Notes under the pieces: generated by a model
Told to the model about the DNA's origin: nothing
Databases searched by the model: none
What the model saw: only the letters and a program-made list of their open reading frames with translations
Assembly: GCA_965248815.1 (NCBI GenBank)
Contig: CBDFKK010000008.1
Location: forward strand, 2,604,001 to 2,668,000
Source: CBDFKK01 sp965248815
GTDB lineage: Bacteria > Pseudomonadota > Alphaproteobacteria > SMXP01
Reading direction: 5' to 3'
DNA length: 64,000 nucleotides
Position numbers and translations under genes: made by a program
Shown here: positions 27,711 through 36,427 of the stretch, one piece after another
Position numbering within the stretch: position 1 is the first letter of the stretch
Layout: the number at the start of each line of letters is the position of its first letter

Positions 27711-29350
27711 TTCTCAGCTTCCCGTACCGGCGCAAGCTTGAGCACCCAGACATCTGACTTTCCGGCACCCTTCGACCAATTATCGCCGCCGAGGGCGAGG
27801 GTGCCGTCAGGTAACTCGACGAGCGCCCGCGTCCATTCGTTGCCGTCGTCTCCGAATGTCTGATCCCAGACAAGCGCACCATTGCGGTCGAGTTTAAGAA
27901 TCCACGCGTCGTACAATCCTCCGTCGTCGGACATTCGATAGCCCGCTGCGGCATGGCCGCCGTCTTGGGTTTCTTTCACGGCTCTCACCCAATCATCGTT
28001 CGGGCCGCCGAAGGTCCGGTCCCAAACCACTTCACCATTCGCGTCTAGTTTGACCAGTTGGATGTCGACTTTGGTTTCGCCGGGCTCGACAGGCCCGGCA
28101 ACGACGACACCGCCGTCGCGGGTGGCGCCGACTGCGGTCGCAAAATCGCGGCCCGGTCCTCCAAATGTGCGCTCCCAAAGGAGCACGCCGGTCGCATCCA
28201 GATTCAAAAGCCACATGTCTGCGCCGCCCGCGCCCTTGGATTCCGTATGGCCGGCGACGGCGAGACTACCGTCTTGCAGTTCAGCAATTGCGTTCGCCCA
28301 ATCGAGTCCTTCGCCGCCGAAGCTGCGTTCCCAAATGGTCGACCCGTCTGCGTCAAGGCGAATGACCCAAAAGTCGAACTCTTCGTCTGGGGACGGCTGC
28401 GTGTACGCGCCAATCGCGAGGCCACCGTCGCTTGTTTCAACGATGGCGCTCGCCCAATCGGTTGACGGGCCGCCGAAAGTCCGGTCCCACACGAGTGCGC
28501 CGGCGGCATTGAGTTTGATAACCCAAGCGTCATAATCGCCTTTGCCTTTTGACTCAGTGGCGCCGGCAATCGCAAGTCCGCCGTCTTGTGTTTCGACAAT
28601 GCCGCGGGCCCGGTCGATGGCGGGCCCGCCAAACGTGCGGTCCCAGATGAGATTGCCGTCTCCATCGACCCGAACGATCCACACGTCTTCACGCCCTGCG
28701 CCTTTCGACTCGGTCCGCCCGGCGGTAACAAGACCGCCGTCGCTGGTTCCGGTCATGGCGTAGGCCCAGTCACTATCCGGTCCGCCGAACGTGCGATCCC
28801 ATATGAGGCCCTTTATGCGCGAACCGTTGCTATCAGCGGCTTGATTGCCGTCCGCGGTGGCCGCGTTGCGCAATCCCTCAATATCGGTCCGGGCGACGTA
28901 AGCGAGTTTGGCGTTTTTCGAGCACGTGCCCGTATATTGAATAAACGTATTGCTGGCGAGCGCTTGGACTTCACCGTCTTGCTTGATCAGCACCGGCTCA
29001 TCGCCGACATGATCCAGGCGGCCGCCGGTGACTTCAGCGACTGCTGGATTTGAAAATGTGTTGGACACGCCGCGCATCATGGGCGCGTTCGCGGTAATTG
29101 TGATGACGCAGCTGTTGTCATCTTTTCGATAAATCGCGCTGGTCGACGTACCGCCGCCGAAGAGAGTTGCGTCCGCTTTTCGCGTTTGCGGCGCGCTCAT
29201 GGTCCAACTTGCATCAAGCGGCTGAGGCAAATAGGAGGCGTAGCTCGCTTCACCAACAAGAGAGTCATCACTCAGATTGGAACATGCACCAAGAAAGAGC
29301 GTCGTGAGCAAAAGAAAATTCAAGGCGGGAGGAATTTTCTCAAACCGCAT
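27707..29350 (-). CDS. Lipoprotein with WDRTFGG beta-repeats
   Basis: A 547-residue protein. The signal peptide ends in the lipobox LGACSN. After about 180 residues come at least six tandem repeats of roughly 50 residues with the consensus L(V/I)WDRTFGGP..DWA.A..ET.DGGLA.AG.TESKGAG..D.W..KLDA.G. This is a repeat class predicted to form a beta-propeller or beta-solenoid, found in surface or periplasmic proteins. No enzymatic motif is visible. A DUF4345-like membrane protein gene ends three bases before its start, so the two form an operon. The repeats are close at the DNA level too, so copy number may vary between strains. Confidence 0.82.
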   Translation of the reverse strand: MRFEKIPPALNFLLLTTLFLGACSNLSDDSLVGEASYASYLPQPLDASWTMSAPQTRKADATLFGGGTSTSAIYRKDDNSCVITITANAPMMRGVSNTFSNPAVAEVTGGRLDHVGDEPVLIKQDGEVQALASNTFIQYTGTCSKNAKLAYVARTDIEGLRNAATADGNQAADSNGSRIKGLIWDRTFGGPDSDWAYAMTGTSDGGLVTAGRTESKGAGREDVWIVRVDGDGNLIWDRTFGGPAIDRARGIVETQDGGLAIAGATESKGKGDYDAWVIKLNAAGALVWDRTFGGPSTDWASAIVETSDGGLAIGAYTQPSPDEEFDFWVIRLDADGSTIWERSFGGEGLDWANAIAELQDGSLAVAGHTESKGAGGADMWLLNLDATGVLLWERTFGGPGRDFATAVGATRDGGVVVAGPVEPGETKVDIQLVKLDANGEVVWDRTFGGPNDDWVRAVKETQDGGHAAAGYRMSDDGGLYDAWILKLDRNGALVWDQTFGDDGNEWTRALVELPDGTLALGGDNWSKGAGKSDVWVLKLAPVREAEN

Positions 29351-29353
29351 TGC

Positions 29354-29767
29354 TCATTGTGTCTTTGATGGGGAAGGATAGAAATAGACGAATAGGAATC
29401 CGACGGCAGCCACGGCCACTCCCATGAGCTCGCCACTCAAAATGCGGAAAGTAATCGGGTCCGAACCATCCAAGGCAACGCCTACAAGCCGCGAAGCCAC
29501 GACGGTTGAAGTTGTAATCAAGAAAACGAAAATGCCGGCAAGGATTCTGTTACCGATGAGAGCCGCAAGTAAAACAATTGCCGCCGCCAAATGAAATCCC
29601 CCGAGACCGGCTCGCAGATTGGTGATTGCCGCAACACCTTGGGCTTCGAAGCCCCATCGACTTGCTGCCGGCAAGGGATCAATGAGGTAAATGAGACCCA
29701 CGCGCCCGAACGCATAAATGCCGAACAAGAGCGCCAGCGTGCCGATAATTCGAGAAGGTAGTGCCAT
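29354..29767 (-). CDS. DUF4345-like small membrane protein
   Basis: A 137-residue protein with four predicted membrane helices. The segment AITNLRAGLGGFHLAAAIVLLAALI matches the DUF4345 pattern (a conserved RA-x-x-GG between helices 2 and 3), and the opening IIGTLALLFGIYAFGRVGLIYLIDP is also typical. Function unknown. Located three bases upstream of the repeat lipoprotein on the same strand. It is divergent from the copper operon with a 229-base gap. Confidence 0.8.
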   Translation of the reverse strand: MALPSRIIGTLALLFGIYAFGRVGLIYLIDPLPAASRWGFEAQGVAAITNLRAGLGGFHLAAAIVLLAALIGNRILAGIFVFLITTSTVVASRLVGVALDGSDPITFRILSGELMGVAVAAVGFLFVYFYPSPSKTQ

Positions 29768-29996
29768 TACTATTCATCCTGTCAAAGACATGGCCGTTAG
29801 CAGTGCTGAACTATAGAACGAAAGTGGCGATGATAGGCACCAACAGGCGGCGGTTGCCGGGCACTTACCTTCATCGAGGCAGCAAAAAATTAAGCTTCTT
29901 CACCAGAAAATGATGTTACGGCTGGGCATATAGTTTGAGAATCACCAGTTGAAGCGGTATAAGATCGAGAAATGAGAGAAGAGAGAAGAGACTCAT

Positions 29997-30461
29997 ATGC
30001 GGAAGCCGAATTTCGGTCCTGTTGTCATAGTCATGGCGACCCTCTTTGTGGGTCAAATTGCTGCGGCATGCGCCTGTGTCATGCAGCCGGGCCATGCGCC
30101 GGTCGCCGAAGCGGCACATCAAGGACACGATCACGACGGCCATGATGCTCCCGCGCATTGCATCGATCCCTGCGTCGTCACGGCAAGCGCCGATCCAAGC
30201 TCACAGCAAGTCAAGGGCACGGTGCAGACGTTTGAGTTCACCGATGATGCATTAACGCAATTGACGACCCTCGTTGGTCGAGATCCTCGGCTTGGCGCAA
30301 CACTGCATACTGCCTATGAGATTCCACCAGCGATACGGGACACGCTTGTCCGTCTGCACACTCTCCTTCTGACTAAGATCCTGTTCACAGCGAAGCTCTG
30401 CTCTGGTCCCCTCGGACTGGTGCACTTCTGTTCGTCATGGACGAACGACGTTTGTGTGTAG
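29997..30461 (+). CDS. His-rich exported protein leading the copper operon
   Basis: A 154-residue protein with a signal peptide (VVIVMATLFVGQIAAACA) and a metal-binding-looking region CACVMQPGHAPVAEA followed by HQGHDHDGHD and HCIDPC. The His/Asp/Cys cluster suggests copper or zinc binding in the periplasm. It lies nine bases upstream of copA on the same strand, which supports a copper role. The C-terminal half has no recognised domain. I do not know a named family for it. The N-terminus could instead be read as a lipoprotein at one of the cysteines, but no clean lipobox is seen. Confidence 0.75.
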   Translation: MRKPNFGPVVIVMATLFVGQIAAACACVMQPGHAPVAEAAHQGHDHDGHDAPAHCIDPCVVTASADPSSQQVKGTVQTFEFTDDALTQLTTLVGRDPRLGATLHTAYEIPPAIRDTLVRLHTLLLTKILFTAKLCSGPLGLVHFCSSWTNDVCV

Positions 30462-30469
30462 GTCAGAAC

Positions 30470-32254
30470 ATGTTTACCAGAAGAAAATTATTGGCAAGCG
30501 GCACGTCCCTCGCGAGTTTTGCGGGGAGCGCATCAATGCTACCCGCTTGGGCGCAGAGCGAAGGCGAAACGGCGGGACACCGCGTCTTGTCCGGCCAATC
30601 CTTCGACCTCGAAATCGCACGCCGTCACATTGTCATCGATGGCCGCGAAGGCCATGCGGTCACAATCAACGGCGGTGTGCCGGGTCCCTTGTTGCGCTGG
30701 CGTGAAGGCGATGAGGTGACACTCAATGTAACAAACCGGTTGGACGAGCCGACATCAATCCATTGGCACGGGCTGCTCATCCCGTTTCAAATGGACGGCG
30801 TGCCCGGCGTAACGTTTCCGGGGATCAAGCCTGGCGAGACCTTTACGTATCGCTTTCCCGTGAGGCAGGCGGGCACTTATTGGTATCACTCTCATTCGGG
30901 CCTTCAGGAACAGTCCGGCCATTACGGTCCCATTGTTATCGAACCCGCCGCCGCCGACCCCGTCGCGTTTGACCGTGAGTATGTCGTTGTTTTGTCCGAC
31001 TGGACCTTTGCCCATCCCCACCGTGTTTTCGCCAAGCTCAAAAAGATGAGCGAATCCTACAACTATCAACAACGCACCCTCGGTGACTTTTTCAAAGATG
31101 CCGGGGATAAGGGTTTCGAGGCCGCATTGTCAGATCGGGCCGCCTGGGGCGCGATGCGCATGAGTCCCACGGACATCTCCGACGTCACTGGGGCGACCTA
31201 TACGTTTCTTATCAACGGCCATGGCCCGGACGACAATTGGACCGGGCTTTTCTCGCCGGGTGAACGCGTACGGCTGCGCTTTATCAATGCAGGCGCAATG
31301 ACGATTTTCAATGTGCGCATCCCCGGCTTATCGATGAGCGTCGTTCAAGCGGATGGGCTCAATGTGCAGCCCGTTGAGGTGGATGAATTTCAAATCGGAA
31401 ATGCCGAGACCTATGACGTCATCGTTCAGCCGACAGAGGACCGAGCCTTCTCGCTGATTGCAGAAACCATAGATCGCAGCGGTTATGGGCGGGGAACGTT
31501 GGCGCCCCGCGCCGGCATGGAAGCCGAGATTCCTAACATGCGATCCCGTCCCACGCTCACCATGAAAGATATGGGCATGGACCATTCGATGGATGAAGGA
31601 GCCATGGATGATTCGGCCATGGATCACTCGCAAATGGACCATTCCCAGATGGATCACGCCGATGGCGCGGCTCCGATGAGTGCCATGAACATGGACATGA
31701 ATATGACAATGGGCGAGATGCAGGATCATCGCCATCGCAAGGGTCCCGGCGTCGTGAACACCGCCATGAGTCCGTCGAGCCGTCTCAATGAGCCCGGCGC
31801 TGGACTGGAGGATGTACCCCACAGAACGCTGCGCTACACCGACCTCAAGAGTCTGGAGCTCAATCCCGACCAACGCCCGCCTGAACGCGAGATCGAATTG
31901 CATCTCACGAGCAATATGGAGCGCTATATGTGGTCGTTCGACGGCGTGAAATTTTCAGAGGTCGATGGACCGATCGTTTTTTACAAAGACGAGCGCGTGC
32001 GCATGACTCTGGTCAACGATTCCATGATGCCGCACCCTATTCATTTGCACGGCATGTTTTTCGACGTGGTCAACGGCGCGACCACGCACAAGCCGCGCAA
32101 ACATACGATCATCGTCAAGCCGGGCGAAAAACTCTCAGTTGACGTGACGGCGGATGCGATCGGCGATTGGGCGCTTCACTGCCATCTCATCTACCACATG
32201 CATGCGGGCATGTTCCGCGTGGTGTCTGTCCGCGAAGAAAAACCGGGTGCATGA
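30470..32254 (+). CDS. copA: Multicopper oxidase CopA (copper resistance, Tat-exported)
   Basis: ATG 30470 gives 594 residues and begins with the Tat leader FTRRKLLASG. All four copper-binding blocks of multicopper oxidases are present: IHWHGL (about residues 95-100), WYHSHSG (about 139), HPIHLHGMFF (about 522) and LHCHLIYHMHAGMF (about 569-582). A Met/His-rich insert at residues about 366-415 (MDHSMDEGAM, MDHSQMDHSQMDH, MNMDMNMTM) is typical of CopA/PcoA and binds Cu(I). The role is periplasmic oxidation or sequestration of copper. Nine bases separate it from the His-rich protein, and its stop overlaps copB by four bases (ATGA), so the three form an operon. Confidence 0.95.
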   Translation: MFTRRKLLASGTSLASFAGSASMLPAWAQSEGETAGHRVLSGQSFDLEIARRHIVIDGREGHAVTINGGVPGPLLRWREGDEVTLNVTNRLDEPTSIHWHGLLIPFQMDGVPGVTFPGIKPGETFTYRFPVRQAGTYWYHSHSGLQEQSGHYGPIVIEPAAADPVAFDREYVVVLSDWTFAHPHRVFAKLKKMSESYNYQQRTLGDFFKDAGDKGFEAALSDRAAWGAMRMSPTDISDVTGATYTFLINGHGPDDNWTGLFSPGERVRLRFINAGAMTIFNVRIPGLSMSVVQADGLNVQPVEVDEFQIGNAETYDVIVQPTEDRAFSLIAETIDRSGYGRGTLAPRAGMEAEIPNMRSRPTLTMKDMGMDHSMDEGAMDDSAMDHSQMDHSQMDHADGAAPMSAMNMDMNMTMGEMQDHRHRKGPGVVNTAMSPSSRLNEPGAGLEDVPHRTLRYTDLKSLELNPDQRPPEREIELHLTSNMERYMWSFDGVKFSEVDGPIVFYKDERVRMTLVNDSMMPHPIHLHGMFFDVVNGATTHKPRKHTIIVKPGEKLSVDVTADAIGDWALHCHLIYHMHAGMFRVVSVREEKPGA

Positions 32255-33021
32255 TGAGGATTTGGGTTGCGTTCATTCTGTTTTTGAGTTTGCCGGCAGT
32301 TGCGCACGCGCAAACGGCGGCTGATGAGTATTACGATCCGGCTGAGATGGAAGCTGCCCGGCGCGCGCTTAAAGAAGGCGCGGGCGGACAAATCAATTAT
32401 TTTCTTCAAGGCGAGAGGCTTGAGTTTCAATCCAATGAGGGCGAGCCGCTGGTTCTTTGGGATGCCCAAGGTTGGGTCGGCGGTGACATCAATAAGTTTT
32501 GGGTGAAGACGGAAGGCGAGTATGAGTTCGACGCGGGTGTCTTTGAAGAAGCGGAAGTCCAAGCATTGTTCAGTCGGGCTGTTACACCGTTCTTTGATTT
32601 GCAGGCCGGTGTACGCCATGACATCGAGCCGGATCCTTCGCGAACCTTCGCCGTTATCGGGCTGCAAGGTCTTGCACCTTATTTGTTCGAGATTGACGCC
32701 GCGCTCTTTATTAGTGGGCGCGGCGATGCGTCGGCACGCCTCGAAGTGGAATACGAATTGCTGTTGACTCAACGCCTCATCTTTCAGCCGCGCACCGAAC
32801 TCAACTTCGCAGTCCAAGACGTGCCTGCTCTTGGCATCGGCTCCGGTCTCAGCACTGCGGAGGTCGGCGCGCGGCTGCGTTATGAAGTCCGGCGCGAGAT
32901 TGCGCCTTATATTGGCGTATCTTGGCAACGCTCTGTTGGCGACACCGCCGACTTTGCCCGCGTTGCGGGCGACGATGTCGGTAGTGTTTCGTTCGTCGCC
33001 GGCATTCGAACGTGGTATTAG
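32251..33021 (+). CDS. copB: Outer-membrane copper resistance protein CopB
   Basis: The ATG at 32251 overlaps the copA stop in ATGA, giving 256 residues. A signal peptide (IWVAFILFLSLPAVAHAQ) is followed by a CopB barrel: FLQGERLEFQSNEGEPLVLWDAQGW, DINKFWVKTEGEYEFD, FFDLQAGVRHDIEPDP, and a C-terminal aromatic (GIRTWY) for outer-membrane insertion. The N-terminal Met/His-rich stretch of Pseudomonas CopB is missing, so this copy is shorter than the usual 300 or more residues. Translational coupling to copA is clear. The product is expected in the outer membrane, acting with CopA in copper tolerance. Confidence 0.92.
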   Translation: MMRIWVAFILFLSLPAVAHAQTAADEYYDPAEMEAARRALKEGAGGQINYFLQGERLEFQSNEGEPLVLWDAQGWVGGDINKFWVKTEGEYEFDAGVFEEAEVQALFSRAVTPFFDLQAGVRHDIEPDPSRTFAVIGLQGLAPYLFEIDAALFISGRGDASARLEVEYELLLTQRLIFQPRTELNFAVQDVPALGIGSGLSTAEVGARLRYEVRREIAPYIGVSWQRSVGDTADFARVAGDDVGSVSFVAGIRTWY

Positions 33022-33081
33022 TTTAGCTGAACAGTTTTTCCCAACTGACAATGATCTCCATGACTCAAGGGAGCAATTTGG

Positions 33082-33624
33082 ATGACGTTCAAACCCATCA
33101 AGCATGCATTGGTCGCCCTCTTGCTGACGCCAGTGTTTATAGTGACACAAGCCGCGAACGCCCACGAAGACGACGAAGATGGCGCGGCCGATCCAAAGGA
33201 TCTGACGGCGGCGCAGGAAGAAATCGTCGATGTGCTAAATCTCTATGCAGCCGCTATGGAAGCGGCTAACTTCGATGCAATCGAAGCGCTGGCATTCAAC
33301 GATGACTCCTTTTCGTCATTTGAAGGCGCTCATCTCGATATCGGTTGAAACGCTTATCGAGATCACGTTGCGCCGGAGATGGCGCTTTTTGAAGACACGC
33401 AATACAGGTTCTCCGACGTTCGGCCTGTCGTCGAAGGGGCAGCCGCCTATGCCACGTTGCGTTATGACATGGACGTCGTGGTTGTGAGCGAGCAATTCGA
33501 AAGCGGCCGGCACCCCATCCACATGTCCGGGGTTGGTACGGTCATTTTCGCGCAACATGACGGCGCATGGAAAATTCGCCATCTGCACATGGCCAGAGAT
33601 AAAGGCGAAGTCAAAGAAGAATGA
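33082..33624 (+). pseudogene. SnoaL-like exported protein, in-frame TGA
   Basis: One frame from ATG 33082 (AAGGGAG upstream) to TGA 33624 would encode about 180 residues, but TGA at 33346-33348 interrupts it. Before it lie a signal peptide (ALVALLLTPVFIVTQAANA) and LNLYAAAMEAANFDAIEALA; after it lie AYRDHVAPEMALFEDTQYRF, AAYATLRYDMDVVV and GVGTVIFAQHDGAWKIRHLHMAR. The break falls in LDIG-x-NAYRDH, where relatives of this SnoaL/NTF2-like group have Trp, so TGG to TGA is likely. The rest is intact. It sits between copB and a DUF1838 gene on the same strand. Confidence 0.78.
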
Positions 33625-33690
33625 GGGCAGTCGTTTCAACACGAAGCAAATTGGAATTTGGAAGATCAACAAGTCAGTTAGGAGAAGAAA

Positions 33691-34614
33691 ATGAAGTGGT
33701 GGAACTGGAGGATGACCGTTGCAGTGATGGCCTTTGGCCTGTCAGCAATGGCTGGATTGAGTTCAAGCGCGCTAGCGCAAGAGCGCATCGATCTATCGAC
33801 GCCCGAGGGCGCAATTACAGCTATGCGGAAAACCCAATGCTCGACGATCGATAACAAGCCAGTCTTCTACTACTGGAACGGCACGGCCTATTCCCGGCGT
33901 ATGGGGGAGGCCGACAAGATTATCTTCCGCGTCGACGGCATGAATGTCCGCCAATGCGTCACGGTCAATGACGACAAGCGCGGCGAAGGCATGCGCTTAG
34001 TGTCCCGTGAGATTCTTCTCTATACGGATCCTGAAACGGGTGAGCCGTTGGAAACGTGGGACAATCCTTGGACCGGAGAAACGGTCAAAGTCCTGCATGT
34101 GGAGAACGACCCCGTGAACGGGCGCCCGATCTTTCCTTACGACGAAGACGGCAAGCCTGCGATTAGCTGGACGGCGCAAGAATTGGAAGGCCGTTGGTGG
34201 AATACGTCCGCCGTGCCGCTGTTCTATCACAACGTTCTGCAGGGCGACTATCAGAAGGAAGTTGGCGGCGTCTACCATGCCACGGAAATGTTCAACTTCA
34301 TGGGCGATCTGGATAGCATGACCGACGCGTCCGTCGACTCGGCGAACATTCAAGTAGGCTGGGTGCGCATGTCCGACTGGCTACCTTGGATGGAAATGCA
34401 GGGCCGGGAAGGCGTAATTTACATGCATACCGCGGGCAAGAAAGTGTCCGGCTACGACGCCATGTCCGAGACGATGAAGAAATACATCGAAGACAAAGCT
34501 GAAAAGTACGCCGGACCACCGCCGGGCGATGACGACCGGCCTAATGAGACTAGCTGGACCTACTACAAGAAAATGGTGGAAGGTGAAAAGTTGCCACGGG
34601 GCGGCCATAACTAA
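33691..34614 (+). CDS. DUF1838 family protein with Sec signal peptide
   Basis: A 307-residue protein with a strong GGAGAAG Shine-Dalgarno sequence. Its leader (TVAVMAFGLSAMAGLSSSALAQ) is a Sec-type signal, unlike the Tat-like leaders of the other three DUF1838 proteins here. The family core is clear: SREILLYTDPETGEPLETWDNP, WTGETVKVLHVENDP, VGWVRMSDWLPWMEM and a C-terminal KYIEDKAEKYAGPPP. It follows the SnoaL-like pseudogene by 66 bases, repeating the DUF1838/SnoaL pairing at 11-13 kb. An amidohydrolase gene follows. Function unknown. Confidence 0.88.
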   Translation: MKWWNWRMTVAVMAFGLSAMAGLSSSALAQERIDLSTPEGAITAMRKTQCSTIDNKPVFYYWNGTAYSRRMGEADKIIFRVDGMNVRQCVTVNDDKRGEGMRLVSREILLYTDPETGEPLETWDNPWTGETVKVLHVENDPVNGRPIFPYDEDGKPAISWTAQELEGRWWNTSAVPLFYHNVLQGDYQKEVGGVYHATEMFNFMGDLDSMTDASVDSANIQVGWVRMSDWLPWMEMQGREGVIYMHTAGKKVSGYDAMSETMKKYIEDKAEKYAGPPPGDDDRPNETSWTYYKKMVEGEKLPRGGHN

Positions 34615-34761
34615 AGTGAAATTGATGAAGGCTTAGCAACTCAGGCATGGCCGATCTAGACTTCACTAGGCTTGTCGATGACGGCGGGTCCAGCGCTGGG
34701 CATCACGTGTTACCTCCCGCTAAAATGGTGTTCCAATCGCTCACCCGCTGCTGGGATCAAC

Positions 34762-35592
34762 ATGTCTAATCCGAAATTGCGCGCCGTCGATGTCTGGGCC
34801 AATTATTGGACGGAAGAGTTCTTTGCGGCATATCGCCCGCTGGGCGAGGTTTACGACAAGATGGGAATGGCCGGCCAAGCGTCTCGTCTAGAAAAATTGG
34901 TCCAAGAGGCGCCGGCGGCAGGCGTAGAAAAAGTCATTATCTCGGCGACACATGTCGCTAACGCGCCGTCTGGTAACGAAGAGGTAGCCCGGGCAATCGC
35001 TCCTTACGCGAACGTGCTCGTCGGATGTGCCAGCGTCGATCCGCAGTTGTCTTCAGCCGTCGACGACGTGAAGCGAGCGGCTGAAGAATTCGGTTTTCGT
35101 GCCTTAAAGGTTTTGCCCTTTTTGCACGAATTGCCGCCCAATGATCCGCGCTATCTTCCGATCTACGAAGCGTGTGTCGATCTAAATCTGCCTGTCATTT
35201 TCCTCACGGGACATCAGGCCACGAAAGTTTCATCGGAAATCGGCCGGCCAGCACACATTGACGATATCGCACTGCGCTATCCGGAACTCAAAATGATTGC
35301 TGGACCCGGGGGCTGGCCTTGGGGAGATGAACTGATCGCGCTTGCGTGGAAACACGAAAACGTATTCATTCATTCGGTAATCGCGCCGGAACCGTTTCGC
35401 GATCAGTATTTGCCGTCCCAACTGCTTCACTTCTTGCAAACGCTCGGTTCCAACAAGTTGGTGTGGGGCACCGGTTATCCGTTCATGACTCACGCGGGGC
35501 CCTTGGAAGACGCAAAGGCGCTCAACGTGTCGTCGGAAGCGCGCGATGCTTTTCTTTGGGGCAACGCCGCGCGCATCTGGGGTTTTGAATAA
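34762..35592 (+). CDS. Amidohydrolase family (Amidohydro_2) protein
   Basis: I start at ATG 34762, where family-like sequence (LRAVDVWANYWTEEFF) begins; the frame is open from 34672 but those codons look non-coding. The product is about 276 residues. It has the amidohydrolase-2 TIM-barrel pattern: VEKVIISATHVA, FRALKVLPFLHELPPNDPRY, CVDLNLPVIFLTGHQ, LKMIAGPGGWPWGDELIALAW, VWGTGYPFMTHAGPL. The usual N-terminal HxH is DVWANYW here, and the C-terminal metal Asp region reads GTGYP rather than GSDWP, so metal binding is doubtful. Relatives are decarboxylases and hydrolases such as the ACMSD group. The substrate is unknown. Confidence 0.82.
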   Translation: MSNPKLRAVDVWANYWTEEFFAAYRPLGEVYDKMGMAGQASRLEKLVQEAPAAGVEKVIISATHVANAPSGNEEVARAIAPYANVLVGCASVDPQLSSAVDDVKRAAEEFGFRALKVLPFLHELPPNDPRYLPIYEACVDLNLPVIFLTGHQATKVSSEIGRPAHIDDIALRYPELKMIAGPGGWPWGDELIALAWKHENVFIHSVIAPEPFRDQYLPSQLLHFLQTLGSNKLVWGTGYPFMTHAGPLEDAKALNVSSEARDAFLWGNAARIWGFE

Positions 35593-35598
35593 GGTCCT

Positions 35599-36414
35599 CT
35601 ATACCCAAGCGACGGTTTCGAAATAGTCTTTGATTAATCTGTCAGCGTCAGGATTTGTGCCGTAATCGATATCAAGCACACCGGTCGGATGGCACACAAT
35701 CACCACACCGTTCTTTGACACGAGCGGCCCGTGACGTGTGCCCGGCGGGCGGCAGAAATAGCTGCCTTTTTTGAGTGCGTAACCGCCGGCGACTTCGCCG
35801 AGCAAAAGATCGCCGGCGAGCGTGAATTCCTCTTCGCCTACGGGATGGCTCTCGACGTGTTCGCACACCCAGCCTGGCATCAGACCGGCGATATAAGTGC
35901 TCGCTTTTGTTTCGGGATTGATGCGCAAAGATTTGATGAAAGCGCCGGGCGGGAATGGAATTTCCGGCTGGGTGACTTTCAGCGGATCGAACCATTCCAT
36001 GGCCCAGATATTGATAAACGGAATAGGAGCTTCGTTAGCTCCGTCAATTCCCTTGGGCGCTTCGACGTAGCCGGGTTCTGAGTCGAACAGCGCATAAATT
36101 GTGCAATCAGTTTCCGCGCGCCAGCCACCGCTTTGTAAGCTGCCCGGCGGATAATAGCTGTAGCAGCCATTGGTCATGCGGTGGTCGCCCATTCGGAACG
36201 TGCCATCGATGACAAAAAATTCCTGGTGACCTTTGTTGTAGCCAGTCCACTCCCACTCCCAGCCTTTCGGAATATCGAGCAGCGCCGTCACGGCGCCATT
36301 GTCGTCATCTTCATTTAGCGTGCGGATGGTAATGCCGTCAGGAATAGGAGCAAAGCTCCATGGCTTGCGCTGTTCGAGATCGCTGTCGATGTTTTCGCGA
36401 TGTCTTTTTGCCAT
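35599..36414 (-). CDS. DUF4437-like double cupin
   Basis: The ATG at 36414, preceded by GAGGTG, gives 271 residues. Two cupin repeats are visible: the first around GHQEFFVIDGTFRMGDHRM with SYYPPGSLQSGGW, the second around HVESHPVGEEEFTLAGDLLLG with SYFCRPPGTRHGPL. The second has the His and Glu residues expected to hold a metal. DUF4437/ChrR-type cupins include sugar isomerases and anti-sigma-factor-like domains, but the role here is unknown. It begins 13 bases after the M24 peptidase stop on the same strand, so the two are an operon. No leader, hence cytoplasmic. Confidence 0.85.
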   Translation of the reverse strand: MAKRHRENIDSDLEQRKPWSFAPIPDGITIRTLNEDDDNGAVTALLDIPKGWEWEWTGYNKGHQEFFVIDGTFRMGDHRMTNGCYSYYPPGSLQSGGWRAETDCTIYALFDSEPGYVEAPKGIDGANEAPIPFINIWAMEWFDPLKVTQPEIPFPPGAFIKSLRINPETKASTYIAGLMPGWVCEHVESHPVGEEEFTLAGDLLLGEVAGGYALKKGSYFCRPPGTRHGPLVSKNGVVIVCHPTGVLDIDYGTNPDADRLIKDYFETVAWV

Positions 36415-36427
36415 TGTGCGACACCTC

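Noticed and set aside
32191..33165. 324-codon minus-strand frame opposite copB
   Set aside because: The plus strand carries copB with a coupled start, signal peptide and aromatic C-terminus; the minus frame is an antisense artefact.
1869..33624. Alternative genetic code with TGA read as Trp
   Set aside because: Other genes in the window end in TGA without extension, and TAG and TAA also interrupt genes, so a change of code does not explain the data.
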